A stretch of DNA of 64,000 bases from Penium margaritaceum (taxonomy: Eukaryota; Streptophyta; Zygnematophyceae; Desmidiales; Peniaceae), in assembly GCA_023375785.1 (NCBI GenBank), contig SZWC01001180.1, forward strand, positions 6,798 through 70,797, written 5' to 3'. This document shows, one piece after another, positions 34,641 to 46,857 of this stretch. A model generated the notes under the pieces. The model had not been told where the DNA came from. It saw nothing but the letters and a program-made list of their open reading frames with translations, and searched no databases. Position numbers and translations under genes: made by a program. Each line of letters begins with the position of its first letter. Position 1 is the stretch's first letter.

Positions 34641-36112
34641 CACTTTAACTTTAGCGTTGCCACCTCAGCCATCAAATTTGGTCGGCAGCTGAGTGCGTCC
34701 GCCGGGCTGATTTTGCCTGGCCGGTACTCGATGTCATAGTCGAACCCAGATTCAAGGAACTCAATCCATCAGGTTTGACGTCGACTGAGATTCAGCAGTG
34801 TTTTCAGATTATTCAACTCATGGTGGTCAGTGAACACGATGCATCGGCGGCACTCCACCTAACACCACCATGTCTTGAATGCGTGCACGACCACCAGCAT
34901 TTGTTTCTTGTCTATGATGTAGTTGAGTTCATTTCCTCTCAGTTTCCGAAGCATGTAGGCGACCGGTTGTTCACCGTTGTCGTGGTTTTGCACAAGGACT
35001 GCGCCCATGGCTCGGTCTGACGCATCTGTAGCCATGATGTAGTTGACCGTTGGATCGGCTAATTGTAGGAATGGTGGCAAGGTCAGAGCATTCCACAAAG
35101 TGGTGAACGCTTCTTGTTCGTTGTCTCCCCACCGCCACTTTTTTTCCTTTCGAGTGAGGTCGAAAGAGGCTCTGCCACCCTAGCAAAATCTTATACAAAT
35201 CACCGGTAGTAATTGTAGAAGCCAAGGAAACATTGGTCGGCGTCGGCCAATCATCAACTTCTACCACTTTTTTTGGTTCCATGGTAATCCGCCTACCGTT
35301 GGTGACGTGGACCAAAAACTGAATCGAACAACGACCAAATTCGCATTTCAAGAGTTTTTTTAAAGTTTTTTTCTCTTTGTAAAACTTTGAGGACATTTCA
35401 AAGATATCCATCGTGCTCCTCCAGGGTGCGGCTATACACCAGAATGTCATCAAGAAAAACCACGACATAATCATCGAGGTATGGTGGGAAAATGTTGTTC
35501 ATTGACAGGGCAATGGTCAGTCCGCACAGCATTATCGTGAACTTGAAATGCCCCTAGCAAGTTTAGAATGCCATCTTCTCCATGTCAGCGTCTGCCATGC
35601 TTATCAAGTGATATCCGCTGTGCAAGGTAACTTTGTTGAAAATTCAAGTTCCTCAGATTTGGTCAAATTTCTTGTGAGCTCAGGGAAGAGGGTAGCTGTT
35701 CTTGATGGTAGCATTGTTCAACGCCCAATAGTCCACGCACATCTGCATCTCACTAGTTTTCTTTTCTACAAACAATACGTGTGTCGCCTATGGTGATGTG
35801 GATGTGGGGATGAACCTCTGATCGAGCATCTTGTCAAGCTTATTTCTCAGCTTTGTTAGCTTGTGATCGCTCATTCAATTGGCCCCTCAAACTGTAGGTT
35901 TGTTGCCCGGCGATGGTTGATGTTTTGTCCAAGAGGTAAGGTTCCCGGCAGTTCTTTGGGGAAGACGTTTGCAAACTCCCGGATGAGTGGTACAAACTCT
36001 TTGGGTACCATCGCAAACTTTGTTGATGCCCATGAGGCTGTTGAGGCTGATGGTGAGTCAATTGGTGCCATTTATTCTTCCTCCATTGGCTCAAAACATA
36101 TGAGCCACGCAC
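34640..36112 (-). pseudogene. pol: RNase H and reverse transcriptase region of G1 (fossil)
   Basis: RNase H at 34,859-35,098: FLQLADPTVNYIMATDASD, MGAVLVQN and ELNYIIDKKQMLVVVHA. The reverse transcriptase C-terminal part is at 35,100-35,474 (KLLKCEFGRCSIQFL, GRRITMEPKKV). The segment just before RT is at 35,871-36,071 (PLIREFANVFPKELPGTLP), typical of gypsy pol. It is broken. Confidence 0.87.
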
Positions 36113-36239
36113 AAGCAGCTTGTCATTTACAATATGTGGCCACGTTGAGCGGTGTTGGCTACACAGGTTGTTGTTTTTTGACTATTGCGGCTTTCTTTGC
36201 TGCTTCCACCTCTGATGCTTCCGCCATCAGCTTCAGTCC

Positions 36240-38452
36240 CATATGCGGTAGTTGTCATTTGGCGCCGTCGATCTCCATGTAGACGTCACCATTGTTCTAG
36301 GCGACCTGCGGATTGTGTCGCTGAAGGAAATATTGTCCAAGGATGATTTTTTTATTGCTCATTGGATAGGACCTCAACACTGTTACATCCCGTAAATTCC
36401 CCACTCGTAGTCGTAGTGGTTCTCGAGGTCTCTCTATCTACAATCTCCTCTCAACAATCTTTCCTTCAAATACCCCCGGTTTGGTCACCAAACCGAGTTT
36501 GCAAACCTCGTCCTTGCTCACAAAGCAATGTTAACCTCCTCCATCTAATTGTGCTGGTAATGTTCTGCGACTCATGCATCCGCGAGGCTGAACTTTTAGC
36601 AGTATCACCGATTGGTCATCTTCGCACCTGTCATTGGATTTTGCAATCTCAAAGACCATTTTCAGTGATGTCGGCCGTTCAGATGGGCTATCCTTTGGCG
36701 CAGATCGCTCCTCACCGACACGTGTTGCGCCTTTTACTCCTGCCCTTTGTCGTTTCCCGACTTGTAGTTTTGTAGCTTCCACCCCCTTTTGGCTCGCTGC
36801 TTGCTCCGACAATTGCCTGCGATGTGCCCGGATTCTCCACAATTGTAGCAGGTTTGTGCTTCTCTCTGGTCGACGGCGTCCAGTTCCATCGAAGTCAAGG
36901 AGTCTCCCAATTGACTCTTTCTGTTTCCACGACAATAGTAGGGAGGTTGCCAGCCACAGGATTCCTGTATCTGAGCGTTGTAGTCAGCGCAGATGATCCT
37001 TTATGCTGCTGTAATCATCCACGACAAGTTGTTTTGGATGCCAGAAATGGCAATTGCTCATCAGACATCTCACTTGAGGCCATTGTTTTAGTACAAATAG
37101 AGTTCGTTTGGGGTGATATCTGCTCCGGTGATGATCTCGTGGAACCTCCGTGTGTACTCTGTCACGCTTGCCTGCTAACTCAGATACTGAATGTAGCGCG
37201 CGGCTGGTTCGACGTAGCTCGCACGGGGTCCCTGGCCAGTGGGCAGGCGGACGGGATGGCTTCAGGGTTGGAGACCCTCAAGCACCGCGGTTTTGGCCTA
37301 GTTGGCCAAGGATTCTGTCCGTTCTGTTACATTGGTATCAGAGCGCCGGGGTTCGAGTCCGACGTGCGGACACCGAGGGCGGCTCACTCCAATCAGGGAG
37401 GAGTGTAGCGTGCGGCCAGTCCGATGTGGCTCGCACGGGGTCCCTGGCCTGTGGGCGGGCAGACGGGATGGTTTGAGGGTCGAAGACCCTCAAGCACCGC
37501 GATTTTGGCCTAGTTGGCCAAGGATTCTATCCGTTCCGTTACACTAAAGTTTGTACCGTGCGTCAAAGTTTTTGTTCAATCGTCCAAAATTGCAAGCATC
37601 GCGCACGAGAATTCATTCCAGTGGGTTGGTGGCGTCAACACGTCTTGCCACTGTGGGTTGATCTGCTCCAAGGGTAGAACGCCTGCGGTCGGTGATATGA
37701 GACGGGTGCCATTGGCCATTGATGATGCTCTGCCAGTCTCCTGCTGGAGTTGGATGGTCGTTAGATCAGACCGCCACTCAGCACTGTGCCACGCAAAAGT
37801 GCAGCCACGGGGTCAATTTTCTATTATCATCGTTGAGCCCAGTAGGGGTGAAGTACACCTCCAAACTCGTCAGCCACATCCAAATTGTTGATCCCTTTGA
37901 GCTTGCAGGATCGAACGGTTCTGGTAGAGCCGGAGAAATTCTGGGTTCGCTCAAAAGTTGGAAATTTTCTCAACGAGCACTGCTTCTTTTGCGCTTCTGT
38001 TGCGAAGAGCATCCATCGCGACATTGAGTTGTTGGAGCAGATGGTTGTTGATCCCTTCGAGCACAGAGATTCGGTTCAACAGCTCCTCGTTCATCCGCTC
38101 CTGTCGTCCAGTGCCACGTGTCATCCGTGCTGTTGTTGTTGAGGTTGTTGGTAGGGGCGGCTGGTTCGTCGCCGTCGGATCCATGACCGGATTGCTCGTT
38201 GCAGCCATAGGGGTTGGTCTAGCTGCTGCACAGCCTGCCACTCCAGTATTTGCTGATGCTTTGGGGTTCGTGTGCATAGGCACGTTTTACTCCTCCATCG
38301 TGGAATACCAACAGCTCGTCGTCAGTTGTTCTCGCTTGCCTCACGTCGTAGCGGCGAAGTGTGTGAAGTCTTGACGTGTGAGATGTGCTGACGGCTTGTG
38401 CAAGACAATCCTCTAGATGACTAAAGTAGTCAAATCCCTCTCCAACACCAAT
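36240..38452 (-). pseudogene. gag: gag and protease region of G1 (fossil, with TRIM inside)
   Basis: The zinc knuckle CYNCGESGHIAGNC lies near 36,808-36,850, with protease sequence below it. Above, gag matches the corresponding part of G2 (47,700-48,870). Near the gag N-terminus (37,951-38,283) is a likely coiled coil, ELLNRISVLEGINNHLLQQL, which may mediate particle assembly. It is broken. Confidence 0.78.
37192..37543 (+). mobile_element. TRIM-like miniature LTR element
   Basis: A 352-base non-coding LTR element inside gag of G1, opposite in orientation. The LTRs are 37,192-37,331 and 37,404-37,543, each 140 bases, TGTAGCG...GTTACA. The primer-binding site TGGTATCAGAGC is at 37,333-37,344, followed by GGGGTTCGAGTCC, which may extend pairing into the T arm of the tRNA. 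A purine tract (AATCAGGGAGGAG) precedes the second LTR. Flanks CTGAA and CTAAA look like a decayed 5-base target repeat. The LTRs differ at about 16 of 140 positions. Size and parts fit TRIM/SMART elements. A solo LTR of the same family lies at 52,857-52,997. Confidence 0.88.
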
Positions 38453-38465
38453 GCGCTCTAACACC
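38453..38465 (-). other. Primer-binding site of G1
   Basis: On the minus strand it reads TGGTGTTAGAGC close to the LTR end, a variant of the initiator-Met site TGGTATCAGAGC. Confidence 0.7.
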
Positions 38466-38468
38466 AAG

Positions 38469-39018
38469 TATTATGCCAAACGGAGCATAGATGGTGAACA
38501 AGTAGAAGTTGCAAGGTAGAATACAAATTAGAGTTTGGGACACTTGAGCAATGCAGTATTAGCGGTAAGGGTGCTTCAATGACAAGTGTCAGAATAATTG
38601 AACATACGAATACAAGTGTTGAGTTACGAATCAGGCGTAGTCCGGGTCGTTGGGTCGATTGTTGAGCGACGCGTGCGGAATTACATCATGAGTGGTCGGA
38701 TTTAAGAAGGTCCACCGAGAAATCGGGTGTCTTCAAGAATCGACGGTGAAAATGCAAGATGCATCTTTGCAAATCCATATTCGTCTTGGTGTGTCAAGAA
38801 GTCTACCAAAAGGTTGTGATACTTATGTCGTATAGTCGCGAGAGTGGTCGAAGCTTTCAGAAGGTTCGGGAAGATTCGTTTAGGACGGGGCAGTTGGCCA
38901 ATTTGTCCTTGACCATCGGAGTGAATATCGCGGTCTCGCGACGTGATGGGCTGTTTGTGTAACAACAGAAATACCCACTCAAAAAGATTAGGGACTCGTG
39001 TACGTCTGGCACGTAACG
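38469..39018 (-). repeat. 5' LTR of G1
   Basis: About 550 bases. It is homologous to the LTRs of G2 at 43,440-43,974 and 48,880-49,433. The shared blocks include 'agatggtg', 'gttgcaagg', 'cgggtcgttgggtc', 'ggtccaccgagaa' and 'gggactcgtgtac'. G1, G2 and G3 belong to one family or close sister families. Confidence 0.85.
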
Positions 39019-39481
39019 TCCAAGAACTTTCCGAACACATCACAAAGTCCCCGACCCATGTGGACGAGCTTGCCAAAGCCCTGGATGCCACACAAATCCC
39101 ACACCTCCTCCGCCTCCCCCGTGACGTCCCGTTTACTAAAACTTGGGGCCTCATTTCCTGCACCATTCACGAAGCCCCCAACAACCCACACCGGTGCTCT
39201 GCTAGCTCCAGCGCGGCGAGACGCCATAACACCACCTCCATGGCAGCCCCACCAAACACGCTCCCACAACCCTCCCCCACGGAGTACCCTCTGGCTGGCC
39301 ACTCTACTGTGAACCAGTAGGGGTAGACAAGTGCAGCCGGAGCCTAGTCAAGCATCCATATCGACATTGTTGCCAACCCCCCCCCCTTGATAGGTGCCCC
39401 CTAAGGTTCGATCCCCCTGCCTCTCCCCCGGCTCGATACTCCCCCTAGCACTTCTGACCTCTCTCCCTCAACCCCTCATGT

Positions 39482-39502
39482 TATCTCTCTCTCTCTCCCT
39501 CC

Positions 39503-39560
<58 letters not shown>
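39482..39560 (+). repeat. (CT)n microsatellite
   Basis: Nearly pure CT/TC dinucleotide run with a few CCC interruptions. Confidence 0.95.
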
Positions 39561-39561
<1 letters not shown>

Positions 39562-39878
39562 TTCATTCCCCTCCCACCCCTCCCCTCCGAACCCCATACC
39601 CCTTGCTTTAAACTCAGAAACTGTAACACTTAGTCTTGTCCTCTTTGAAACCTTCCCACTAGAAGGCCCAGGGCCACGCATCCGCGCCCCCCTCCCACCC
39701 CTCCCCCTGCACCTCCTATCCTCGACCTTTTCCCTGGCAAAAACCTACAATCTGCCCCCACCCCAGCCCCTCACCCACACTCAATGCATTACAAGGCACT
39801 CCCCCTCCCCCCTTGGCCCCAATACCACCCCTTGGTTTCCATTCATGTCCTTCCCACTCCCCAATATTGCCTGTCTCC

Positions 39879-39926
39879 NNNNNNNNNNNNNNNNNNNNNN
39901 NNNNNNNNNNNNNNNNNNNNNNNNNN
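39879..39926. other. Assembly gap (48 Ns)
   Basis: A run of N inside the pyrimidine-rich tract. Its true length is unknown. Confidence 0.99.
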
Positions 39927-42363
39927 ATCCCCCACAACACCTCCCCACTCCCCCTCCAAGGCATATCACTTTACTCACATTTTTTTCATACGTAGCTGCA
40001 TAGATCACTCCATCCATAACACACAACACAAGATTGTCCACCGTTGGATCCGCCAATCCTAAGGCTGGCACAGAGGTCATGGCGTTTCTCAAGTATTTAC
40101 CTGCTTCTTGTTCTCTCTCCCTTCAACGCCACTCGGTAGTTTTATGAGTGATATCAGATAAAGGCATACAGATCCGAGTACAGTCTTTTATGAATTGATA
40201 GTGGTAGTTACAAAATTATAAAAAACAAGTGCATGTCCCAAACATTGGTCGGCGTAGGCCAATTTGTGACCGCCTCCACTTTCTTTAGTTCCATGGTGAT
40301 CCATTAGCTGCCAATTATGTGAGCCAGAAACTCGTTGGAACGGCGACCAAGGTCACAATTTGAGAGTTTTCCGTTGAATATCTCTCTTTGCAATGTCTTG
40401 ATGTATTTTTAGAGGTGTCCATTGTACTCTTCTGCGGTGTATCTGTAGACCATGATGTTGTCAAGATACACGACAACAAAGTCATTAAGGCATGGCCAAA
40501 ACACTGAACACGGCCATCATACATGTGGCAGGGGCATTTATGAGTCTAAACAGCATAACCATGAGTTCAATTTGCCCGTATGTGTTGCACAACACCATCT
40601 TCTCAATGTCCTTCTGATACATGCACATCCAGTGATCACTATTGTGTGGGTAAAAAAGTTGAAAGGTCTCACTCCACGCAGTTGGTCAAACAGTTCAACT
40701 ATTTATGGAAGGATATCTTGGTTCTTTATGGTGGTGTCATTGAATGCAAGGAAATCAACGCACATCCTCGACTTGCCTGTTTTCTTTTTCATAAAGTTCG
40801 TTAGTGTTGCATAGGGAAGCATGGATGACATGATGAACCCATGATTGAGCATCTCGTCCAATCATCTTCTTAGGTTCGTCAGCTCCTTGTCCCTCATCCG
40901 ATCAGTCTCCTTGACCGTTGGTCTGCTGCCTGGATTCAGGTCTATTTGGTGATCGAAAGTGTGCTACAAGGGTAGCTTACAAGATTTTTTTAAGGAGAAA
41001 ATCCTCCAATCTCCTTGATGAGGGATACAAAATACTCCAAAACGCCTGGGAATCTGTACCGTGTCAAGGATATCGTTTTTACAACTGCTTCTACACATTT
41101 TCTACTTTACCGGTCTCTACATAGATAAGCTGTGCCTGTGATCCGCATCGCACATACCTTTTGGCCACACATAGAAATTTCGGCTGGCATTATTCAACGT
41201 TGTAACTTCCTACATTACTTCCACCTCTACTGGTTCCTGTAATCGTCATTACATCGAGAGTTGTTGCTAGTGCTGCCCGAGCCAAAAATGGCATGAGATG
41301 TGCAGTTGATTGCAATGACCAATGCTGTTAGTTTTCACAAGGGATGATAAGTTTTGTTGTGAATTCTCTCTGCCATGATAAGGACTGTGACCTGGGAGAC
41401 GCCAATCATCGGATACCTCAATCCGAGCATTGTAGTCCATCCTGTTGATGCAATCAGCTGCTACAATCTTTTTTGGAAGGCCGTCTTGGATTCAAGATAT
41501 GGTGATTGCTCGCTTCGTGTCATGTTTGAGGCCATTACTAAAGTAAAAATACAATTCATCAGGGATGAGGTCATTACCAATGATGATTTCACGTAAACTC
41601 TACATCAAATATGCTACACTAATCTATTGATGCAGGCATTGGAGTTTATACTGTGCGTCAACCTTCTTGTTCATTTTCCAAAAGTGTATGTGTGTCGCAT
41701 GCACGAAGTCCGTCAGTTTTCAGGTGGGGTCATAGAGTTATGCCATGTCAGATTGATCTACTCCAGAGGTAGAACGCTCGCAATTGATGCCATCAGAGCA
41801 ATCGCGTCAGTCGTTGATCCAGCTTTGCCAATCTCCTATTGTCATAAGATGCTTTTTGGATCGGACCAACAACTCAAAGTTGTTTTCTCATAGAAAATTG
41901 CTTTCTAAACACGCGCATTTCAGAGCCCCTCCATCACCAAGTTGAGTTGTTCAAGTGGATGGGTATTGAGAATCTAGAGTTTCAATAAAATCTTGTGCAT
42001 ACCTTTATTGATTTGAGCTTATCTCTGATGGCCCTCATCGTGACAGGTCTCATCCCGATGAGCAACAGTGCAGGCAAAGGGTTGGTTGAGCCCGAGGCAT
42101 CCTTTACCAGGTTGGCCGGTGAGTCTTCGCTGTTAAACCAGTCATCGCAAAAGTTTTTTCTCCTTCCTTGTTCACCAAGACAGCGGCATTGACAGCATGT
42201 TACTATTCCTCCATTGCCATAAGCTTTGACCAAAACACACTGGCTTCGTTCATAGCTATAGTCACAAGGTCTGCAAACTTGTGAATGATGGAGATGAATC
42301 GAAGACTCGTGCAAGTGTGTCTCTTTGCATTCAATGCATTGGCTGTCCCTCTAGCACTCCTAC

Positions 42364-42375
42364 ACTCCAATACCA
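42364..42375 (-). other. Primer-binding site of G3
   Basis: On the minus strand it reads TGGTATTGGAGT, a decayed form of TGGTATCAGAGC, next to the LTR end ...GGCGTAATACT. Confidence 0.6.
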
Positions 42376-42376
42376 A

Positions 42377-42922
42377 GTATTACGCCAAGAAAAACGTGAT
42401 TGGTTCATAGAGATGAGGTGCAGAGCAGGAGACACTTTGAGAATTGGGACCATTGGATAACTTCCACTTACGAGTAAGTTTACTTTGATGTCTCAAAGAT
42501 GTTAAGTGCATGTATATAGTACCGAGAAACTTTATGGGGCATATGTTCCATCTTGGATGCTCAAGTCTAGTGACACGTGCGGCACTGTAGCAGGATTGGT
42601 CACTTTGAGAAACTCCATAGAAACTTCGGAGAGTCCGGAGAATGTCAATACACAAATTTCTAGAAGTCTAGCATTGTCTAGAAATTTACCTGGAACTATT
42701 GAAACATTAATACAGTTTGTGATGCTTCTATCAAACCTTCTAGAAAGTGGCCGAATGTGTCACAACCTTGAAAAACGGAACACCAGATGTCGGGGTAGGT
42801 GGCCAAAATTCCCTTTTACAAATCAACGTACAAATCTTGAGGTCAACGTGTGAAGGACCATAAATGCAAGGACAAAAATGCCCACTCGAGGAGTTTAAGG
42901 ACTTGTGCATGTAAATGCAACA
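42377..42922 (-). repeat. 5' LTR of G3
   Basis: Placed between the primer-binding site and 'ggacttgtgcatgtaaatgcaaca', the counterpart of 'gggactcgtgtac...gtaaca' in G1 and G2. The middle is poorly conserved, so similarity is patchy. Confidence 0.6.
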
Positions 42923-43439
42923 GCTGAAAGGTCACAGGAGTTGAAACCTAATCCTAGCCCATAGGAAGTTTGAATCTGGTTATGTTTTTTCCATTCATAA
43001 GCCGATCTGAATGGCTTTATGGTCGTCTGAACGCCCCGACGATGATGGCTATCCACGATAAGTTCTACATCATTTTTTTCTGTGTGTTCACAATGCTCAA
43101 ACTGAGACTTTGAGCGTTATTGTTTTTTTTTTTTTCACTCTACCTTTTTCATATTGATGTGTCCAAGTAAACATGGTTTGAGGACAGTGCATCAATCACT
43201 TGTTGTAGGAAAAACATCGCCTCTTGAAAGGCCGTTGTTTTGACGACCTACTAGGTGAGACGCTTATGTACGGTTGAGCTTGGAGCTTATGCAATTCAGT
43301 GGCATGTCAATCCTATGATCATGATCCTGATATCTACATCATCATGGTCTATGGTAGCAAGGTGTCAAGTCATCGCATTGGACAATTTAATCCTTTCATG
43401 ACTTCTACACATGTTCTATGTTGTTCAACCAACTACCCT
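42923..43439. other. Unassigned spacer between G3 and G2
   Basis: About 500 bases, AT-richer than the elements on either side, with a poly-T run near 43,123-43,134. I see no open frame worth reporting and no similarity to other parts of the window. It may be original host DNA or a very old insert. Confidence 0.4.
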
Positions 43440-43974
43440 AGTGTCCGTTATGCCAAACGGAACGTAGATGGTGCACGAGTAGAAGTTGCAAGGAAATACA
43501 CGATTTAGAATTTGGGACACTTGAGGTAAGTGTACCTCGATGAAAAGTGTCGAAATGATCGAACATTCATATACAAGTGTCGAGTTACAACTGAAGCATA
43601 GTTGGGGTCGTTGGGTCCAATGTCAAGCAACGTATGCAGAGTCATGTCGTGAGCGGTCGGATTCAAGAAGGTCCACCGAGAAGTCAGGGGTCTTTGAGAA
43701 TTGATGGTGAAGATACGCAATGCATCTTCACAAAATCCAGACTTGTCGAGATGCGACGAGGAGTCGACCGAAGGGTCGTGATACTTCTGTGCATAGGCTT
43801 GCAAGAGTGGTTGAAGCTGTCAGAAGGTTCAAAAACATCCACTGAGGCAGAGGCAGTTGGCAGTTTATCCTCGGAGAAGATATCGTGGTCCTCCCAATGC
43901 AATGGGCTGTTGTTGTAGTAACAGAAATTCCCACTTGAGAACATAAGGGACTCGTGTACATCTGGTATGTAACA
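43440..43974 (-). repeat. 3' LTR of G2
   Basis: On the minus strand it starts TGTTACATACC right after the purine tract AAAAGGGGGGGAAG and ends near ...GGACACT. Homologous to 48,880-49,433. Confidence 0.88.
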
Positions 43975-44021
43975 CTTCCCCCCCTTTTATTCGCGACGCC
44001 CCACGCGCGTGCAAATGTGGC

Positions 44022-45350
44022 TTGAAGACGTTGTTAGTAGCTGTTGATGAGATGATCAACGTCTCGAAGATTGTCGTAGGATTCTCAGCTGTTATGCGCG
44101 ACGTCGTAGCTGTGCCACTTGACATTGTACTATTTTGTCTTGCCTCATCGTCGATGGCCGAGGGTGTCCTCGATGACGTACTCCGTGTCTTTGTCCACTT
44201 GAATGGGAGGCGGAGGAGGGACATCTCTGCTAGGAAGCTCTCTGTGGGGTCTTGGTAGTGCTTGAGTCTGCTGACATGGAACATCGAATTAACTTGCATA
44301 ATGTCAAGGAGTTTGAGTCGTCCAACCACAAGGGATTGCATGCGCTCGATATCAAACAGTCCCACCCATCGGGGTTTGAGCTTCAAACAGTCTGATCCGC
44401 AGAGCTTGATTTTCACTGAGGGGTGAAGATGTCATCGCTGTAATGTCGGTCAGCTGCTCGTTTCATTGCTCCTTGTATCTTTGCAAAGCTTTGCTGTGTT
44501 TCCTCCAAGGCGGTGGTGATCTCTCGGCGTTAAACGTTGATTGCAAGAATGTTTGTAGTCCAGCTAGTTTGGCAGGAAGTTTTCCATACACCACTTCAAA
44601 TGGGGTTTTTCTGGTTGTTGTAGAAACTACCCAATTATATGTGATTTTTGTGCCCAATCCGTCCCATAAGGTTTGCATAGTGTTCGTAGCTATTGTTTGA
44701 GATTCGGAATTTTTTGCTCGGTTTGAACGCCAGTTTGAGGATGAAACGCCATTGAGAGTTGAATTCTGTTGCACTAGCCAGTCATCAGTTCAAGCTAAAA
44801 ATGGCTGGTGAATCGACCGTCTCTGTCACTCATGATGGTTCTCAATACGGCGTGTAGTTGTACGATGTTTTTTAGAAACAGCCGTATTATTCCCTCATCG
44901 ATGAAGGTAGTCGTTGTCAGGTTGAAGTGGGACATTTTGGAAGATCCGTCGATGACCACGAGGATGGCGTCATATCCCTCGGGCGTAACTGGCAATCCGG
45001 TGACAAAGTCCATGGAGATTTCCACCCATAGTTCCGTCGGAACAGGAAGCGGCTGCAGAATTCCGAGTGGCCTTATGCGACGAGATTTTTGTCGCTGACA
45101 GGTGTCGTAGGTTTGCAAAAGTTGGCCATGTTGGATTGCATTATGTCCCACCAATGGTTCTTTGCCAGCTTCTTCAGTGTCTTGTCCTCTCCAAAGTCTC
45201 TTATTGGACCGGTGTCGTGGCATTCTTCGAGCACCAGTCGCTTGAGTTTGTCGCTTGGAGGAACGACCACTTGGCGAGTGGAGCGACGTCGCCAGTGGGG
45301 TAAGTTGATCTATAATTCTATTCTATCATATTTGTTGTGTTGGATGTAGC
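44022..45350 (-). pseudogene. pol: Integrase and chromodomain region of G2 (fossil)
   Basis: Integrase at 44,795-45,223: TYDTCQRQKSRRIRPLG, VEISMDFVTGLPVTPEGYD, AILVVIDGSSKMSHF and IMSDRDGRFTSHF, a well preserved core. The C-terminal part is at 43,865-44,416 (KPRWVGLFDIERMQS, MFHVSRLKHYQDP). The chromodomain-like YNVKWHSYDV pattern is near 44,090-44,130. It is broken. Confidence 0.88.
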
Positions 45351-45419
45351 CTTGTGCAAACATTAGCTTCAGCTAGACATCTTGCTATAGTTGTAGAGTT
45401 GCCACGTCAACCATTGAAT

Positions 45420-46857
45420 CTGGTCGGCGGCTGAGTGTGGCCGCCGGACTAGCTTATCCTAGCCGGAACTCGATTTCATAATCAAACCTAGACTCAAGGA
45501 ACTCCATTCATCGGGTTTGACGTCGGTTGAGATTCGGTTGCGTCTTCAAACATTTCAATGTGCGGTGGTCGATGCGCACGATGCATCGACGATACTCTAG
45601 ATAGCATTGTCACATCTTGAATGCATGGACGATCGCCAACATCTCTTTTTTGTGGACCGCGTAGTTGAGTATCGGTCCTCGCAGCTATCAAATCATGTAG
45701 GAGACCACTTGTTTGCCGTTTCTGTGATCTTACAAAAGAATCACGCCAATGGCTCGGTCTTATGCATCCGTAACCATGACGTAGTCGACCGTTGGATCGG
45801 CTAGTTGTAGGGTCGGTGCCCAAGGTCACGGCATTCCACAAAGCGGTGAATTCTTCTTGTTTTGTTGTCGCCCCACGGCCACTCGTTTTCTTTTTGAGTG
45901 AGGTCGGACAGAGGCATTGACACTCGCACGTAGTCCAATACGAATTGCCGGTAGTAAGTGCAAAATCCAAGAAATACTTGAATTTTTTCAGGCATTGGTC
46001 GACGTTGGCCCGTCAACGACTGCTGCCATCTATTTTTAATTCATGGTGATCCGTCCGTCGTTGATGAAGTAACCCAAAAATTTGATAAAACAGTGACCGA
46101 AGTCACATTTCCATAGTTTTCCAAAACAACCTCTCTTTAGAAAACTTTGAGGAATTTTTGGAGATGTCCATTGTGCTCCTCCCGGGACGGCTCCACACCA
46201 AAACGTCATCGAGATGCACCACAACAAAATTGTCAAGGTACGGATGGAAGATGTTGTTCATTGCCGCCATAAATGTCGCCAGGGTGTTTTTGAGTCCAAA
46301 GGGCATAACCGTGAACTCAAATTGCCTTAAGTAAGTTAGGAATGTTGTCTTCTCCATGTCAGTGGGTGCCACACGCATCTGGCAATATCTGCTGTGTAAG
46401 TGGATTTTCCCGAAAATACAAGCTCCTCGGAGTTGATCGAAAAGTTCGTTAGCTCGTCGAAGAGGGTAGCCGTTCTTGATGGTAGCATTGTTCAACGCCC
46501 GATAATCCACGCACATTCACATCCCATCAATTCTCTCTTTTATGAATAATATTGGTGCGGCATAGGGAGACGTGGATGGGCGGATGAACCCTGACCAAGC
46601 ATCTCGTAAAGCTGCTTTTTCATCTCGGTCAGCTCGTGATCGCTCATCTGATAGGCCCCTCAGATGGTACGTCTACTGCTTGGCTTTAGTTTGATGCGAT
46701 TGTTGATTTCTCGCTGAGCATGTAGAGTTTTTGGGAGTTCATCGGGGAAGACGTTTGCAAACTCCTCGATAAGAAGTGTGAAATCTTCAAGTATCATCGC
46801 GAACTTCGTCGAGGCTGATGTGGCTGATGGGGGTGATGATGAGTGAGCTACTACCAC
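45420..46857 (-). pseudogene. pol: RNase H and reverse transcriptase region of G2 (fossil)
   Basis: RT at 46,103-46,516: [43 protein letters not shown] and the catalytic-site segment FVVVHLDDVLVWS. The following part is at 45,801-46,236 (VFLGFCTYYRQFVLDY, MPLSDLTQKENEW). The pre-RT segment is at 46,660-46,857 (LIEEFANVFPDELPKTL). RNase H lies at 45,420-45,800. It is the clearest gypsy polymerase in the window, though broken. Confidence 0.9.

Larger units (their letters stand above)
33127..39018 (-). mobile_element. Gypsy chromovirus G1 (fossil)
   Basis: Minus-strand Ty3/gypsy element. The 5' LTR is 38,469-39,018, then a primer-binding site, gag, zinc knuckle, protease, reverse transcriptase, RNase H, integrase, chromodomain, polypurine tract (33,186-33,199) and a short piece of 3' LTR (33,127-33,185). 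The order RT-RH-INT and the chromodomain place it among chromoviruses. A TRIM-like element lies in its gag part (37,192-37,543), and element C lies against its 3' LTR. It is broken, with dozens of breaks. Confidence 0.9.
39019..39985. other. Pyrimidine-rich low-complexity stretch, no gene seen
   Basis: The plus strand is strongly C/T-rich from about 39,080 to 39,960, with a (CT)n microsatellite and a gap of 48 Ns. Both strands give open frames of about 100 codons (39,000-39,320), Pro/Ser-rich on the plus strand and Gly-rich on the minus. That is what such composition yields without a gene. I do not recognise any of them. Confidence 0.5.
39986..42922 (-). mobile_element. Gypsy chromovirus G3, 5' part (fossil)
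   Basis: Minus strand. RNase H/RT sequence starts at about 39,990-40,090 (MTSVPALGLADPTVDNLVL). RT lies at 40,315-40,940 and protease and gag sequence between about 41,000 and 42,350. The primer-binding site is at 42,364-42,375 and the 5' LTR at 42,377-42,922. Its low-coordinate end lies against the pyrimidine-rich tract with the gap. It is more diverged than G1 and G2 and has many breaks. Confidence 0.8.

Noticed and set aside
38943-39320. Pro/Ser-rich plus-strand and Gly-rich minus-strand frames at 38,943-39,320
   Set aside because: Explained by pyrimidine-rich composition; no motif or homology seen.
39482-39560. CRISPR-like or satellite array
   Set aside because: It is a simple CT dinucleotide run; no spaced repeats anywhere in the window.
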